Position numbers and translations under genes: made by a program
Shown: in pieces, positions 1-7,363 of the stretch
Layout: the number at the start of each line of letters is the position of its first letter
Position numbering within the stretch: the first letter of the stretch is position 1
The notes under the pieces: model-generated
The model's input: only the letters and a program-made list of their open reading frames with translations
Told to the model about the DNA's origin: nothing
The model's database searches: none
NCBI RefSeq assembly: GCF_052065415.1
Contig: NZ_JBQHUB010000001.1
Coordinates: 248,001-312,000, forward strand
Direction: 5' to 3'
DNA length: 64,000 nt
Source of the DNA: Pseudoflavonifractor_A sp022772585
Lineage (GTDB): Bacteria > Bacillota > Clostridia > Oscillospirales > Oscillospiraceae

Positions 1-345
1 ATCCTGGGTACCATCGGCATCGTGTTTTTCGCACTGGGTATGTGCATGTGCATGCTCCCCGAGTGGGGTATGTTCCGGCAGGGCATCGTCTGCGGCGTCA
101 TCGGCCTGGTGGTCCTGCTCATTACCCTGCTGATCTGGCGCAGGATGGAGGGCAAGGCTCCCATCAAGCTCAACGCCAAGACCCTGGGTTCTGTTGTCGT
201 TGGTGTGCTGGGTGCGCTGCTGCTGGGCGTCGGCATGTGCATGGTCATGGTGTTCAGCAAGATGGTCATGGGCATTGTCATCGGCCTGATCGGTATCGTG
301 GTCCTGCTGATGCTGATCCCTCTGACCAAGGGCATCCACGATTAA
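1..345 (+). CDS. small polytopic membrane protein, 5' end outside window
   Basis: The reading frame is open from base 1 and stops with TAA at 343-345, so the true start lies upstream. The visible 114 residues are almost all hydrophobic, with about four membrane-spanning stretches and one short polar loop (RRMEGKAPIKLNAKT, around residues 47-61). The motif GMCM occurs twice, near residues 13 and 78, each after a glycine/leucine-rich helix, which suggests an internal duplication of a two-helix unit. No catalytic motif is visible and I do not recognise a named family. It is probably an integral membrane protein of unknown function. Two hairpins follow directly and separate it from the convergent dehydrogenase. 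Confidence 0.6.
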   Translation: MLGTIGIVFFALGMCMCMLPEWGMFRQGIVCGVIGLVVLLITLLIWRRMEGKAPIKLNAKTLGSVVVGVLGALLLGVGMCMVMVFSKMVMGIVIGLIGIVVLLMLIPLTKGIHD

Positions 346-357
346 GTTCATCCGTGA

Positions 358-447
358 TAAAAAAGGGGCTGTCCGTCCGGGGCAGTCCCTTTTTCAGCAA
401 TACGGAATCAGCGGCAGAGCAAACTTCGCTTTGCCGCTGATTTTTTG
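358..447. terminator. tandem hairpin terminators between convergent genes
   Basis: Two stem-loops lie between the convergent genes. The first (about 358-394) has an A-rich left arm and a T-rich right arm around a GGG-CTG / CAG-TCC stem. The second (about 406-446) pairs AATCAGCGGCA with TGCCGCTGATT and ends in a six-T run. Both have A/T tails on each side, so they can terminate transcription from either direction. Confidence 0.7.
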
Positions 448-449
448 TG

Positions 450-1469
450 TTACGACAAACTGTAATTGATGACCACATTCAGAGCCTCGTCCACCTGAGC
501 GGCGCGTTCGATGGCCTGGGGAAGCTGCCAGAGGGGATATTCGTCCGTAATGATGGAGCCGATATCCCATTTCCCGCTGGCCATGACTGCTATCACATCT
601 TTAACATCTTCGGGGAAATAGCCGCCTGATCCGATCAATGCGTGTTGGGAATAGGTCATTGCCAGCACATCCACCGGCCGCCTTCCCGCACGTACAGCCA
701 CCACGACCATTCGGCTCTCGATCTTGCCTATGGACTGGTACAGCTCCAGGATCGGTTCTGCACCCGCGGCATCAATATAGATCCCCGCATCAGCAGTGGG
801 GCCAAAACGGGAAGGCGCGGTGCCGAAGCACTCCATGGCTTTTCCTTTCAGATCCTCACGGCCATTGTTGCATACCGTAAATCCCAACGCTCTTGCCTTT
901 TCCAACCGGAAATCGGAATGGTCGCAGATCATGACCTGATCACAGCCAAAGTATTTCAGGCCGATGGCAGAGGCAATGCCAATGGTCCCTGCGCCGAATA
1001 CGATGGCGTTTTCACCCTTTTGGGGTGAGGAACGTCTTGCGGCCCGGAAGCCAACCGTGAACGGCTCGATCAGGCAGGCAGTTTTCGGCGGGATCTGGGC
1101 GGGAATCTCATATACCTGCTTGTCCAACTCCGCATTGGGGATCAGGACATATTCTGAAAAGCCGCCTGCTGTTCCTGCACGTCTGGGGTCGCCTTTTGCC
1201 AGACGTGGATAGGGGTAAACGATGTCACCGACTTTGATTCGTTTGACGTTTTTTCCGACCTGCACCACCTCGGAGACCATTTCATGACCGAATTCACTTC
1301 CTACGGTAATACGGTGTCCTGTGTTGGGGCCGTGGGTGTAAACAGCTACATCTGTCCCGCAAATGCTGGCATATAGATTTTTTATGACAATGTCGTTGCC
1401 GCCGGCTTCCGGCTTTTCCAATTCCTCTATGCGCACATCTTCCTGCCCGTAATATATTGCAGCTTTCAT
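450..1469 (-). CDS. zinc-type medium-chain alcohol/polyol dehydrogenase
   Basis: This is a 339-residue cytoplasmic NAD(P)-dependent oxidoreductase of the medium-chain (GroES-like plus Rossmann) family, close in style to sorbitol and threonine dehydrogenases. Zinc-site residues are visible as Cys37 (SICGTD), His62-Glu63 (GHE) and Glu135 (IEP). The Rossmann glycine motif GAGTIG is at 159-164. The four-cysteine structural-zinc lobe is absent: residues 86-104 have no cysteine, as in some sorbitol dehydrogenases. I chose the ATG at 1469 because MKAAIYYG is the usual family start and AAAGGA lies about 11 bases upstream; an in-frame extension to 1529 is possible but atypical. The substrate cannot be told. 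It appears monocistronic. Confidence 0.85.
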   Translation of the reverse strand: MKAAIYYGQEDVRIEELEKPEAGGNDIVIKNLYASICGTDVAVYTHGPNTGHRITVGSEFGHEMVSEVVQVGKNVKRIKVGDIVYPYPRLAKGDPRRAGTAGGFSEYVLIPNAELDKQVYEIPAQIPPKTACLIEPFTVGFRAARRSSPQKGENAIVFGAGTIGIASAIGLKYFGCDQVMICDHSDFRLEKARALGFTVCNNGREDLKGKAMECFGTAPSRFGPTADAGIYIDAAGAEPILELYQSIGKIESRMVVVAVRAGRRPVDVLAMTYSQHALIGSGGYFPEDVKDVIAVMASGKWDIGSIITDEYPLWQLPQAIERAAQVDEALNVVINYSLS

Positions 1470-1500
1470 TGTGAAACATCCTTTCCTTTTTGCTGACTCT

Positions 1501-1529
1501 ATTATGCCAACAGGAGTTGGCTCAGACAA
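1501..1529 (-). promoter_or_regulatory. sigma-A-like promoter of the dehydrogenase, with palindrome in the spacer
   Basis: On the - strand, TTGTCT (1529-1524) and CATAAT (1506-1501) are 17 bases apart, about 30 bases upstream of the dehydrogenase start. A perfect inverted repeat GCCAAC-TCCT-GTTGGC covers 1506-1521, filling the spacer. That is a typical operator position, but the binding protein is unknown. Confidence 0.5.
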
Positions 1530-1600
1530 CCGACAATTTGTTTGATTGTGTTCGGTTAATCCATCTTCACTCCAGATTTCACTTGAAAAAGCGGCTCATT

Positions 1601-1629
1601 TCGACATTTTAATATTTTAAAAACATAAT
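1601..1629 (+). promoter_or_regulatory. candidate promoter for the small-peptide genes
   Basis: TCGACA (1601-1606) and CATAAT (1624-1629) are separated by a 17-base, nearly all-A/T spacer. Transcription would begin near 1636, leaving a leader of about 150 bases before the first peptide gene at 1785. The rest of 1530-1784 holds no recognisable gene. Confidence 0.45.
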
Positions 1630-1784
1630 TTAAGCATTACGCAAACAAATGCCATGTAAGATTCAACCATCCTGAGTGACACAGATCCATTCCTCATGTG
1701 CCGTGTCAAAGGCGAATAAACAGGGAGATGCCATGATGCGGAGGTATTTTCCAAATAAATGCTTGAGGAAAGGAGGGGACCAAT

Positions 1785-1871
1785 ATGAGCGGTAAAATTG
1801 CAGCTGCCGCTGTGGCAGCCGTTGCAGCCGGTACTGTGGCTGTTGTTGCCATCGCGAAAAAGAAAAAGTGA
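1785..1871 (+). CDS. 28-residue hydrophobic peptide with lysine tail (first of tandem pair)
   Basis: ATG at 1785 is preceded by a strong AAAGGAGGGG site six bases upstream. The product begins MSGKI, continues as an Ala/Val-only helix long enough to span a membrane once, and ends in four lysines before TGA. It has no similarity I recognise. The paired gene at 1923 has the same plan (GKI, aliphatic helix, Lys-rich end), which supports both being real. Possible roles are a type I toxin-like peptide, a membrane-curvature or chaperone micropeptide, or a leaderless bacteriocin-like peptide; none is shown by the sequence. Confidence 0.55.
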   Translation: MSGKIAAAAVAAVAAGTVAVVAIAKKKK

Positions 1872-1922
1872 TCTGCTTTTTCATACACCCATTTCAAATT
1901 CAGTCGAAAGGAAGTGAAAGCT

Positions 1923-2000
1923 ATGGGCAAGATTATCGTCGTTGCCATCATCATTGCTGCCGTCATTGTGATTGCTGCTGTCGCCAAGAAGAACAAGTGA
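1923..2000 (+). CDS. 25-residue hydrophobic peptide with lysine tail (second of tandem pair)
   Basis: ATG at 1923 has AAAGGAAGTGAAAG upstream. The peptide starts MGKII, runs through about 17 aliphatic residues (Ile/Val/Ala only) and ends AKKNK. It matches the layout of the peptide encoded 51 bases upstream, so the two look like a diverged tandem duplication. A strong intrinsic terminator begins seven bases after the stop, so the pair forms a short two-gene transcript. The topology is probably a single transmembrane helix with a positive end. The function is unknown. Confidence 0.55.
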   Translation: MGKIIVVAIIIAAVIVIAAVAKKNK

Positions 2001-2006
2001 CCTCCG

Positions 2007-2041
2007 GCGGCGCATGGCGGCTGATCCATGCGCCGCTTTTC
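2007..2041 (+). terminator. intrinsic terminator after the micropeptide pair
   Basis: GCGGCGCATGG (2007-2017) pairs perfectly with CCATGCGCCGC (2026-2036) around an eight-base loop, followed by TTTTCT. Confidence 0.85.
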
Positions 2042-2090
2042 TCAGATATAACGTGACAAAACTTTACGATGAAAAGAAGGAAAGTTCTCC

Positions 2091-2165
2091 GTGAGTACGA
2101 TAATGGATAAAGCCCAGACCGCTGCTTTGGATGCTCTGCTGGTTCGGGCCACCGAGTGCCTGTGA
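2091..2165 (+). CDS. possible 24-residue peptide
   Basis: A GTG at 2091 follows AAGGAAAG by six bases and opens a short frame (VSTIMDKAQTAALDALLVRA, then TECL) ending at TGA 2163-2165. An internal ATG lies at 2103. The product is a short amphipathic helix-like peptide without a membrane segment. The ribosome site and the position among other tiny genes are the only support. It could equally be the remnant of a larger gene. Confidence 0.25.
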   Translation: MSTIMDKAQTAALDALLVRATECL

Positions 2166-2254
2166 TGAGACACCGGAGCGGATGCCGTACAAATCTCTGA
2201 GAGCCCTTGTTCAGTCTGAGGGGCTGAATTTAGATAGAAAGGATGGAGCATCAA

Positions 2255-2572
2255 ATGGAAATCGTGAGCGGGTACAAGCTGAAAACTGGTAAGATTGGTG
2301 ACGCTGTGGCCGGCGCCTACAAGAAGGTGGAGGATACTTTCGTCGATGCCTTTCTTGAAAAATCCGGGGACGGCAAGGGCATCGCCGGTCTGAAGACCGG
2401 CAAGGCCGGCGATGCTGCCGTTAGTGCCTATAAGGCCGTTGAGGACACGGTGGTGAGCGGCTATAAAAGGGTGGAAAATGCCTTCATAGACGCCTTCCTG
2501 GAGAAAAATGACGAGCAGGCCGCCAGGGAACAGGATCCCAGCCGGGACGAATTCTGCAGGAAAGAAGAATGA
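2255..2572 (+). CDS. small soluble protein with repeated SAYK/VEDxFVDAFLEK motif
   Basis: This is a 105-residue hydrophilic protein built from two copies of a unit: KTGKIGDAVAGAYKKVED followed by TFVDAFLEK, then KTGKAGDAAVSAYKAVED followed by a VVSGYKRVENAFIDAFLEK stretch. The heptad-like spacing suggests amphipathic helices. I recall similar GYKKIEDxFVxxFL repeats in small uncharacterised proteins of gut Clostridia, but no function is established. I chose ATG 2255 because AGAAAGGA ends 11 bases before it; that site overlaps the alternative ATG at 2243. The 3' end overlaps the next small gene by four bases (ATGA), so the two are probably translationally coupled. Confidence 0.6.
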   Translation: MEIVSGYKLKTGKIGDAVAGAYKKVEDTFVDAFLEKSGDGKGIAGLKTGKAGDAAVSAYKAVEDTVVSGYKRVENAFIDAFLEKNDEQAAREQDPSRDEFCRKEE

Positions 2573-2694
2573 CTATGAAGAAATTTTTGCTGACTCTCGT
2601 CTGCATCGCTGGCGTTGTCATCAGTGCTCTGCTGATTTGGAAGTTCGTAATACCGTTCTTGGGTATCGTGTTTAGCTGGATGCTGCCCGGTTGA
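2569..2694 (+). CDS. 41-residue single-pass membrane peptide, coupled to the repeat protein
   Basis: The start codon overlaps the stop of the previous gene (ATGA at 2569-2572), with AGGAAAG just upstream; an alternative ATG is at 2575. The product begins MTMKKFLLTLVCIAGVV and is hydrophobic throughout, with Lys4-Lys5 at the front and Lys25 in the middle, so it may form one long or two short membrane helices. No family is recognised. Coupling to a helical repeat protein suggests that the peptide might anchor or partner that protein at the membrane; this is inference only. Confidence 0.5.
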   Translation: MTMKKFLLTLVCIAGVVISALLIWKFVIPFLGIVFSWMLPG

Positions 2695-2717
2695 GAAACT
2701 GTGCATGAAATACATAG

Positions 2718-2756
2718 ATGCCCCCGGTCCCACAGAAAATGCAGGACCGGGGGCAT
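2718..2756 (+). terminator. GC-rich hairpin after the small-gene cluster
   Basis: ATGCCCCCGGTCC pairs with GGACCGGGGGCAT around a 13-base loop, followed only by a short T stretch. It probably acts together with the second hairpin at 2853. Confidence 0.55.
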
Positions 2757-2852
2757 TTCACGCTGTATTGGAAGAACCTGAGAAGAATACGCCTGTTCTG
2801 GCAGTTGAAACGGTAAGATATCCTGCCGGTGAGCTGTACAGGATCGGTGCAA

Positions 2853-2890
2853 AAAACTGATGGGCCTCCGGAAGAAGACCCATCAGTTTT
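2853..2890. terminator. bidirectional terminator between the small-gene cluster and groEL
   Basis: AAAACTGATGGG pairs with CCCATCAGTTTT around a 14-base loop, with A and T tails on both sides. The rest of 2695-3010 holds no convincing gene. A further short hairpin (GGTGTGG/CCACACC, about 2950-2968) lies closer to the end of groEL. Confidence 0.75.
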
Positions 2891-3010
2891 CATCAAGGCT
2901 GTTTTTCAGACCAATTTTGCCTATCCAGCGCTGAATCAGCGTAAATCTGGTGTGGATCAGCCACACCACTTACAGAAAATCCAGCAATTTCAAGGGTTAG
3001 CGGCTATCGC

Positions 3011-4639
3011 TTAGTACATGCCGCCCATGCTGGGATCGGCGGGAGCAGGAGCGGGAGCGGGCTCCTTCTTGTCGGCCACCAGGGACTCGGTGGTCAGCAG
3101 GGTGGCGGCGATGGAAGCGGCGTTCTCCAGGGCGGAGCGGGTCACCTTGGTGGGATCCACGATGCCGGCGGAGATCATGTCCACGTAGGTCTCGTTGTAA
3201 GCATTGAAGCCGTAGCCCACCTTGCCGGACTCCTTGATCTTCTCCAGGACCACGGAGCCGTCGATGCCGGCGTTGGCGGCGATCTGCTTGACGGGCTCGG
3301 TCAGAGCCTTGGCAATGATGCGCACGCCGGTCTTCTCATCACCCTCGACGGAGGAGATCAGGCCCTCCACAGCGGAGACGGCATTGACATAGGCAGTGCC
3401 GCCGCCGGCCACGATGCCCTCTTCCACAGCGGCGCGGGTGGCGTTGAGAGCGTCCTCGATGCGGAGCTTCTTTTCCTTCATCTCCACCTCGGTGGCAGCG
3501 CCAACACGGATGATGGCCACGCCGCCGGCCAGCTTGGCCAGACGCTCCTGCAGCTTCTCCTTGTCGTAGTCGGAGGTGCTGATGGCCAGCTCGTTGCGGA
3601 TCAGGGCCACACGGGCCTTGATGTCCTCGGGGGCGCCGGCGCCGTCAACGATGATGGTGTTCTCCTTCTGAACCTTGACCTGACGGGCGCGGCCCAGCAG
3701 ATCCAGGGTGGCGTCCTTCAGCTCATAGCCCAGATCGGTGGAGATCAGGGTGCCGCCGGTGAGGATGGCGATATCCTTCAGCATCTCCTTGCGGCGGTCG
3801 CCGAAGCCGGGGGCCTTGACGCAGGTCACGTTCAGGGTGCCGCGCAGCCGGTTGACGATCAGGGTGGACAGGGCCTCGCCCTCCACGTCGTCGGCCACGA
3901 TCAGCAGCGGCTTGCTGGTTTTGACCACCTGCTCCAGCACGGGCAGCAGATCCTGGATGTTGGAGATCTTCTTATCGGTGATGAGGATGAAAGCGTCGTC
4001 CAGGACGGCCTCCATCTTCTCGGTATCGGTGACCATGTAGGGAGTGATATAGCCGCGGTCAAACTGCATGCCCTCCACGACCTCGCTGTAGGTCTCAGCG
4101 GTCTTGGACTCCTCCACGGTGATAACGCCGTCATGAGAGACCTTCTCCATGGCCTCGGCGATCAGCTTGCCGATGGTCTCGTCGCCGGAAGAGACGGCGC
4201 CCACGCGGGCGATGTCGTCAGAGCCGTTGACGGGCTTGGAGTTGGCCTTGATGGCCTCGATGGCGGTGGCGGTGGCCTTGGCGATGCCCTTCTTCATGAC
4301 CATGGGATTGGCGCCGGCGGCCAGGTTCTTCAGGCCCTCACGGATGATGGCCTGGGCCAGCAGGGTGGCGGTGGTGGTGCCGTCGCCGGCCACGTCGTTG
4401 GTCTTGGTGGAGACTTCCTTCACCAGCTGGGCGCCCATGTTCTCAAAGGGATCGTCCAGCTCGATCTCCTTGGCGATGGTCACGCCGTCGTTGGTGATAA
4501 GGGGAGCGCCGAACTTCTTGGCCAGAACGACGTTGCGGCCCTTGGGGCCCAGGGTGATCTTAACGGTATCGGCGAGCTGGTTCACGCCGCGCTCCAGAGC
4601 GTGACGGGCATCCTCGCCATAGCAGATGATCTTGGACAT
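3011..4639 (-). CDS. groL: chaperonin GroEL (Hsp60)
   Basis: This is a 542-residue cytosolic ATP-dependent chaperonin, full length for the family. Visible hallmarks include the N-terminal ITLGPKGRNVVL, the ATP-site stretch DVAGDGTTTATLLAQ and a C-terminal Gly-Gly-Met tail (DPSMGGMY). It assembles as double seven-membered rings and folds clients with GroES, encoded immediately upstream in the same operon (76-base gap). The ATG at 4639 has an AGGAGG site. Transcription comes from the CIRCE-controlled promoter ahead of groES. Confidence 0.98.
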   Translation of the reverse strand: MSKIICYGEDARHALERGVNQLADTVKITLGPKGRNVVLAKKFGAPLITNDGVTIAKEIELDDPFENMGAQLVKEVSTKTNDVAGDGTTTATLLAQAIIREGLKNLAAGANPMVMKKGIAKATATAIEAIKANSKPVNGSDDIARVGAVSSGDETIGKLIAEAMEKVSHDGVITVEESKTAETYSEVVEGMQFDRGYITPYMVTDTEKMEAVLDDAFILITDKKISNIQDLLPVLEQVVKTSKPLLIVADDVEGEALSTLIVNRLRGTLNVTCVKAPGFGDRRKEMLKDIAILTGGTLISTDLGYELKDATLDLLGRARQVKVQKENTIIVDGAGAPEDIKARVALIRNELAISTSDYDKEKLQERLAKLAGGVAIIRVGAATEVEMKEKKLRIEDALNATRAAVEEGIVAGGGTAYVNAVSAVEGLISSVEGDEKTGVRIIAKALTEPVKQIAANAGIDGSVVLEKIKESGKVGYGFNAYNETYVDMISAGIVDPTKVTRSALENAASIAATLLTTESLVADKKEPAPAPAPADPSMGGMY

Positions 4640-4715
4640 GATGAATTACCTCCTAAAAAGGTTCCGACAGAGCGGAAAGAAATTTGTTTTGACAGAATAC
4701 GGTGCGGAACGGATC

Positions 4716-5000
4716 TTACTCGACAACAGCCAGAATGTCGCCCTGGCGGACGATGGTGTACTCCACGCCGTCCACCTTGACCTCGGTGCCGGAATACTTG
4801 CCGGTGATGACCTTGTCGCCCTTCTTGACAGTCATGACGACTTCCTTGCCGTCCACCACGCCGCCGGGGCCGACCTCGACCACCTCGGCCATGGAGGGCT
4901 TCTCCTGCGCGGAAGCGGTCAGGATGATGCCGCCCTTGGTGGTCTCTTCAGCTTCCAGGCTCTTCAGTACGACTCTGTCGCTCAGGGGTTTGAGTTTCAT
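4716..5000 (-). CDS. groS: co-chaperonin GroES (Hsp10)
   Basis: This 94-residue protein starts MKLKPLSDRVVLKSLEAEE and has the family's typical length and features: the mobile-loop region GGIILTASAQEKP and the roof region EVGPGGV. It caps the GroEL ring. I chose ATG 5000 rather than the longer frame to 5060 because AAGGAGG lies directly upstream and the family starts here; the longer frame would run into the CIRCE element. It is the first gene of the groES-groEL operon. Confidence 0.98.
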   Translation of the reverse strand: MKLKPLSDRVVLKSLEAEETTKGGIILTASAQEKPSMAEVVEVGPGGVVDGKEVVMTVKKGDKVITGKYSGTEVKVDGVEYTIVRQGDILAVVE

Positions 5001-5049
5001 AATGAGTTCCTCCTTATATGTGATAATTCTTAAAAACTTGACAAGCGTG

Positions 5050-5076
5050 TTAGCACTCATTTTACTGGAGTGCTAA
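5050..5076. promoter_or_regulatory. CIRCE operator (HrcA site) of groESL
   Basis: TTAGCACTC-N9-GAGTGCTAA is a perfect match to the CIRCE inverted repeat, and the flanks extend it (GCGTG...CACGC, 5045-5081). It lies between the promoter and groES, the classic place for HrcA repression that is lifted by heat shock. hrcA itself is not in the window. Confidence 0.95.
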
Positions 5077-5086
5077 CACGCTTATT

Positions 5087-5115
5087 ATAATAAACTCAGT
5101 TGTACAATTACGCAA
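5087..5115 (-). promoter_or_regulatory. sigma-A promoter of groESL
   Basis: On the - strand, TTGCGT (5115-5110) and TATTAT (5092-5087) are 17 bases apart, just upstream of CIRCE. A TATAAT three bases further on is an alternative -10. Bases 5116-5231 contain no gene and no clear terminator. Confidence 0.6.
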
Positions 5116-5231
5116 GCCCTAATTTTTAAAATTTTTGTGAATTTCAAAGGCCAATTTTTGTTTAGCTCGCTCAATCGGCTGAAATAAAGCCCGGACGCGG
5201 TTTTTCTTTAAATTACATGTTTTTTAAGCGC

Positions 5232-6155
5232 TTAGGTCCGAAAACCGGGCCGCCAGGAGGCACCCCGTGGGAAAAAGAAGTTCAGCTTTTTAGCAGAGAG
5301 GGAGATGGAGAGCTCAGAAGCATCCAGACGCTCGCCGTCCAGATTGACCATGGAGACACGGTCGCACCGGATATGTATGGAAGCGCCCCGGCGGATGGTG
5401 ACCAGATTGGGCATATCGCAGGAGCGTCCGGCGGCGTAGAGCTTTACCAGCCGGGCCACAGTGAGCCGGGAGACCCCCTTGACCAGCAGGAACTCCAGCT
5501 CCCCATCGTCCGGGACAGCGGTGGGGGAGGGATTGAAGCCGCCGCCGTAGTACCGTCCGTTGCAGATGCAGACCAGAGAAAAATCTCCTTTGAACTGCTC
5601 CTCGCCGATCTGGATCTCATAGGGCCGCTTGATGCCGGCAGCCAGGTTCTTCACCAGGGAAAGCTGATAGGCCATGGGACCGCTGACCATGGGAAAACGT
5701 TTGAAGTCGGCCATACCCAGTCCAATGCGGGCGTCAAAGCCCACTGAACAGATATTCAGAGAGAGCCTGCCGTTGCAGTCGATCAGGTCCATTGGAGCCA
5801 CCTCGGCGTCCAGCAGCTCCCGCAGCTCGTAGAAGCGGGGAGCGTCGGGGCCGAACATACGGAGAAAATCGTTGCCCGAGCCGCAGGGGTACTGGGTGAC
5901 GGCGGCGTTTGCATAGCCTGCCGCACCGTTGGCGGCTTCATTAAGGGTACCATCCCCACCGCAGGCGTAAATGCGCACCTCCTGCCCGGTCTCGGCGGCG
6001 GCCCGGGCCAGGGCGGCGCCGTGGCCGGGATACTGGGTGACCTGGACCTCCCAGTCCAGCCCCAGACCGTCCAGCTGGTCGGAGAGCTTGACGGTGAGCT
6101 CGTGGCTGCGGTCGTAGGGACCGGCGGTGGGGTTGACAAGGAAGAGATGCTTCAT
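5232..6155 (-). CDS. diacylglycerol kinase-family lipid kinase
   Basis: This is a 307-residue protein of the DAGK catalytic/LCB5 family (like DgkB or YegS), which phosphorylates diacylglycerol or related lipids at the inner face of the membrane. Family signatures are NPTAG near the N-terminus (residues 8-12), the nucleotide-binding GGDGTLNEAANG around residues 65-76, and PCGSGNDF around 90-97. Length is normal. It may help recycle diacylglycerol released during lipoteichoic acid synthesis, as known for DgkB; the exact substrate is not visible. It is followed by the groESL promoter region. Confidence 0.88.
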   Translation of the reverse strand: MKHLFLVNPTAGPYDRSHELTVKLSDQLDGLGLDWEVQVTQYPGHGAALARAAAETGQEVRIYACGGDGTLNEAANGAAGYANAAVTQYPCGSGNDFLRMFGPDAPRFYELRELLDAEVAPMDLIDCNGRLSLNICSVGFDARIGLGMADFKRFPMVSGPMAYQLSLVKNLAAGIKRPYEIQIGEEQFKGDFSLVCICNGRYYGGGFNPSPTAVPDDGELEFLLVKGVSRLTVARLVKLYAAGRSCDMPNLVTIRRGASIHIRCDRVSMVNLDGERLDASELSISLSAKKLNFFFPRGASWRPGFRT

Positions 6156-6188
6156 TTACGATCAGTCCAGTCTTCTGAAATTGGGCAG

Positions 6189-7334
6189 TCAAAACAGATT
6201 CAGGCGCTGTTCGGTCCGGGCCATGCGGGAGACGATGGCCGCAGCCTCGGCACGGGTAATAGTGGTATTGGGGCGGAAGGTATAGCGGCCGTCGGTACCC
6301 GCCAGGATACCCTTGGCGTAGAGGGACCAGATGGCGTCGGCGGCATAGTCGCCGGAGCGGACGTCGGGGACGGCGGCCTTGACCCGGCTCAGGTCGTTGA
6401 TGACCGGGATGGAGCGGCCCAGGCTGGTAGCGGCGAAGATCCGGGCCATCTCTGCCCGGGTCACCGGCCGGGTGTAGGAAGAGAACTCGCCCGGGCGGAT
6501 GATGCCGCTGGCCACGCAGTAATTCACTGACGAACGGTACCACACCGGCCCGGTGATGGGCTGGGTGTGGAAGTTGTCGCCGGTCTGGCGGCTCTCCATG
6601 CAGGCGGCCAGGCGAAGGGCCTCGGCCACCGTCAGAGTGTCGTTGGGGGCAAAGCGGCCGGAGCCAACGCCCTCCATCAGCCCCAGGTTAAAGGCCAGGT
6701 CCACCCACAGGTCATACCAGTCCCGGGGGCCCACGTCGGAAAAGTCGGGCAGGAGGCCCCGGCGCAGGGGGAACCGGGCCGAGGGGATCTGCCTGTCCAG
6801 CATGAGCTGGGTGATCTGGTACAGGGGGAGGGCGGTGCGCACGCCGTTTTCGGTGAGGATCAGGGTGTCCACGCCGCCGATCTGCGTCAGCTCGGCCGTG
6901 TCATACACAAAGTCGTAGAGGATCTGGGTGGCGCCGCCGCTGCCGTCGGGGAAGGGGAGCAGGCTGACCACGCCCCACTTGATCCCCTTCTGGGCGATAT
7001 ACAGTCCGGCGTTGATGTGGAGCAGGGAGTCATACTCCGGCTGGAGCAGGTACTTGCCGTCCTGGCGGATAACCCCCAGCTTGTTCCCCAGCCGGACCTG
7101 GCCCAGGCCCAGGGAGAAGTCCAGCACCGAGGTGTACTGCATGGGGATCACCACCTCACCTCGGACATTGGCGTAGCCAAAGGCGCCGTCCGGGCTCTGG
7201 GCCTTGGCTAGCCCCTCCTGATAGCCCCAGATGATGGTGCCCGGCGGAGCGGCCAGAGCGGAGGGCGTCAGGCAGAGGCAGAGGAGCACAGCCGCGGAAA
7301 ATATGCGGCGCAGGGGCATCCGGAGAACGGTCAT
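6189..7334 (-). CDS. secreted protein with WG-like repeats and C-terminal SLH domains
   Basis: This 381-residue protein has a clear signal peptide (RRIFSAAVLLCLCLTPSALAA, cleaved near residue 28). The first half contains beta-rich WG-type repeats (for example GVIRQDGKYLLQPEYDSL). The C-terminal half holds about three S-layer homology units at roughly residues 205-260, 265-325 and 330-378, with the usual FAPNDTLTVAEALRL and FRPNTTITRAEAAAI cores. SLH domains normally bind pyruvylated secondary cell-wall polymers, so the protein is likely displayed on the surface. No enzymatic motif is seen. It lies 33 bases upstream of the lipid kinase gene. Confidence 0.8.
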   Translation of the reverse strand: MTVLRMPLRRIFSAAVLLCLCLTPSALAAPPGTIIWGYQEGLAKAQSPDGAFGYANVRGEVVIPMQYTSVLDFSLGLGQVRLGNKLGVIRQDGKYLLQPEYDSLLHINAGLYIAQKGIKWGVVSLLPFPDGSGGATQILYDFVYDTAELTQIGGVDTLILTENGVRTALPLYQITQLMLDRQIPSARFPLRRGLLPDFSDVGPRDWYDLWVDLAFNLGLMEGVGSGRFAPNDTLTVAEALRLAACMESRQTGDNFHTQPITGPVWYRSSVNYCVASGIIRPGEFSSYTRPVTRAEMARIFAATSLGRSIPVINDLSRVKAAVPDVRSGDYAADAIWSLYAKGILAGTDGRYTFRPNTTITRAEAAAIVSRMARTEQRLNLF

Positions 7335-7363
7335 AGCAATTCCTTTCTGTCTAAAATATCTTA

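Noticed and set aside
2705..2860. 51-residue frame MKYIDAPGPTENAGPGAFHA...
   Set aside because: No ribosome site, and it contains the hairpin at 2718-2756 and runs into the terminator at 2853. Better explained as noncoding.
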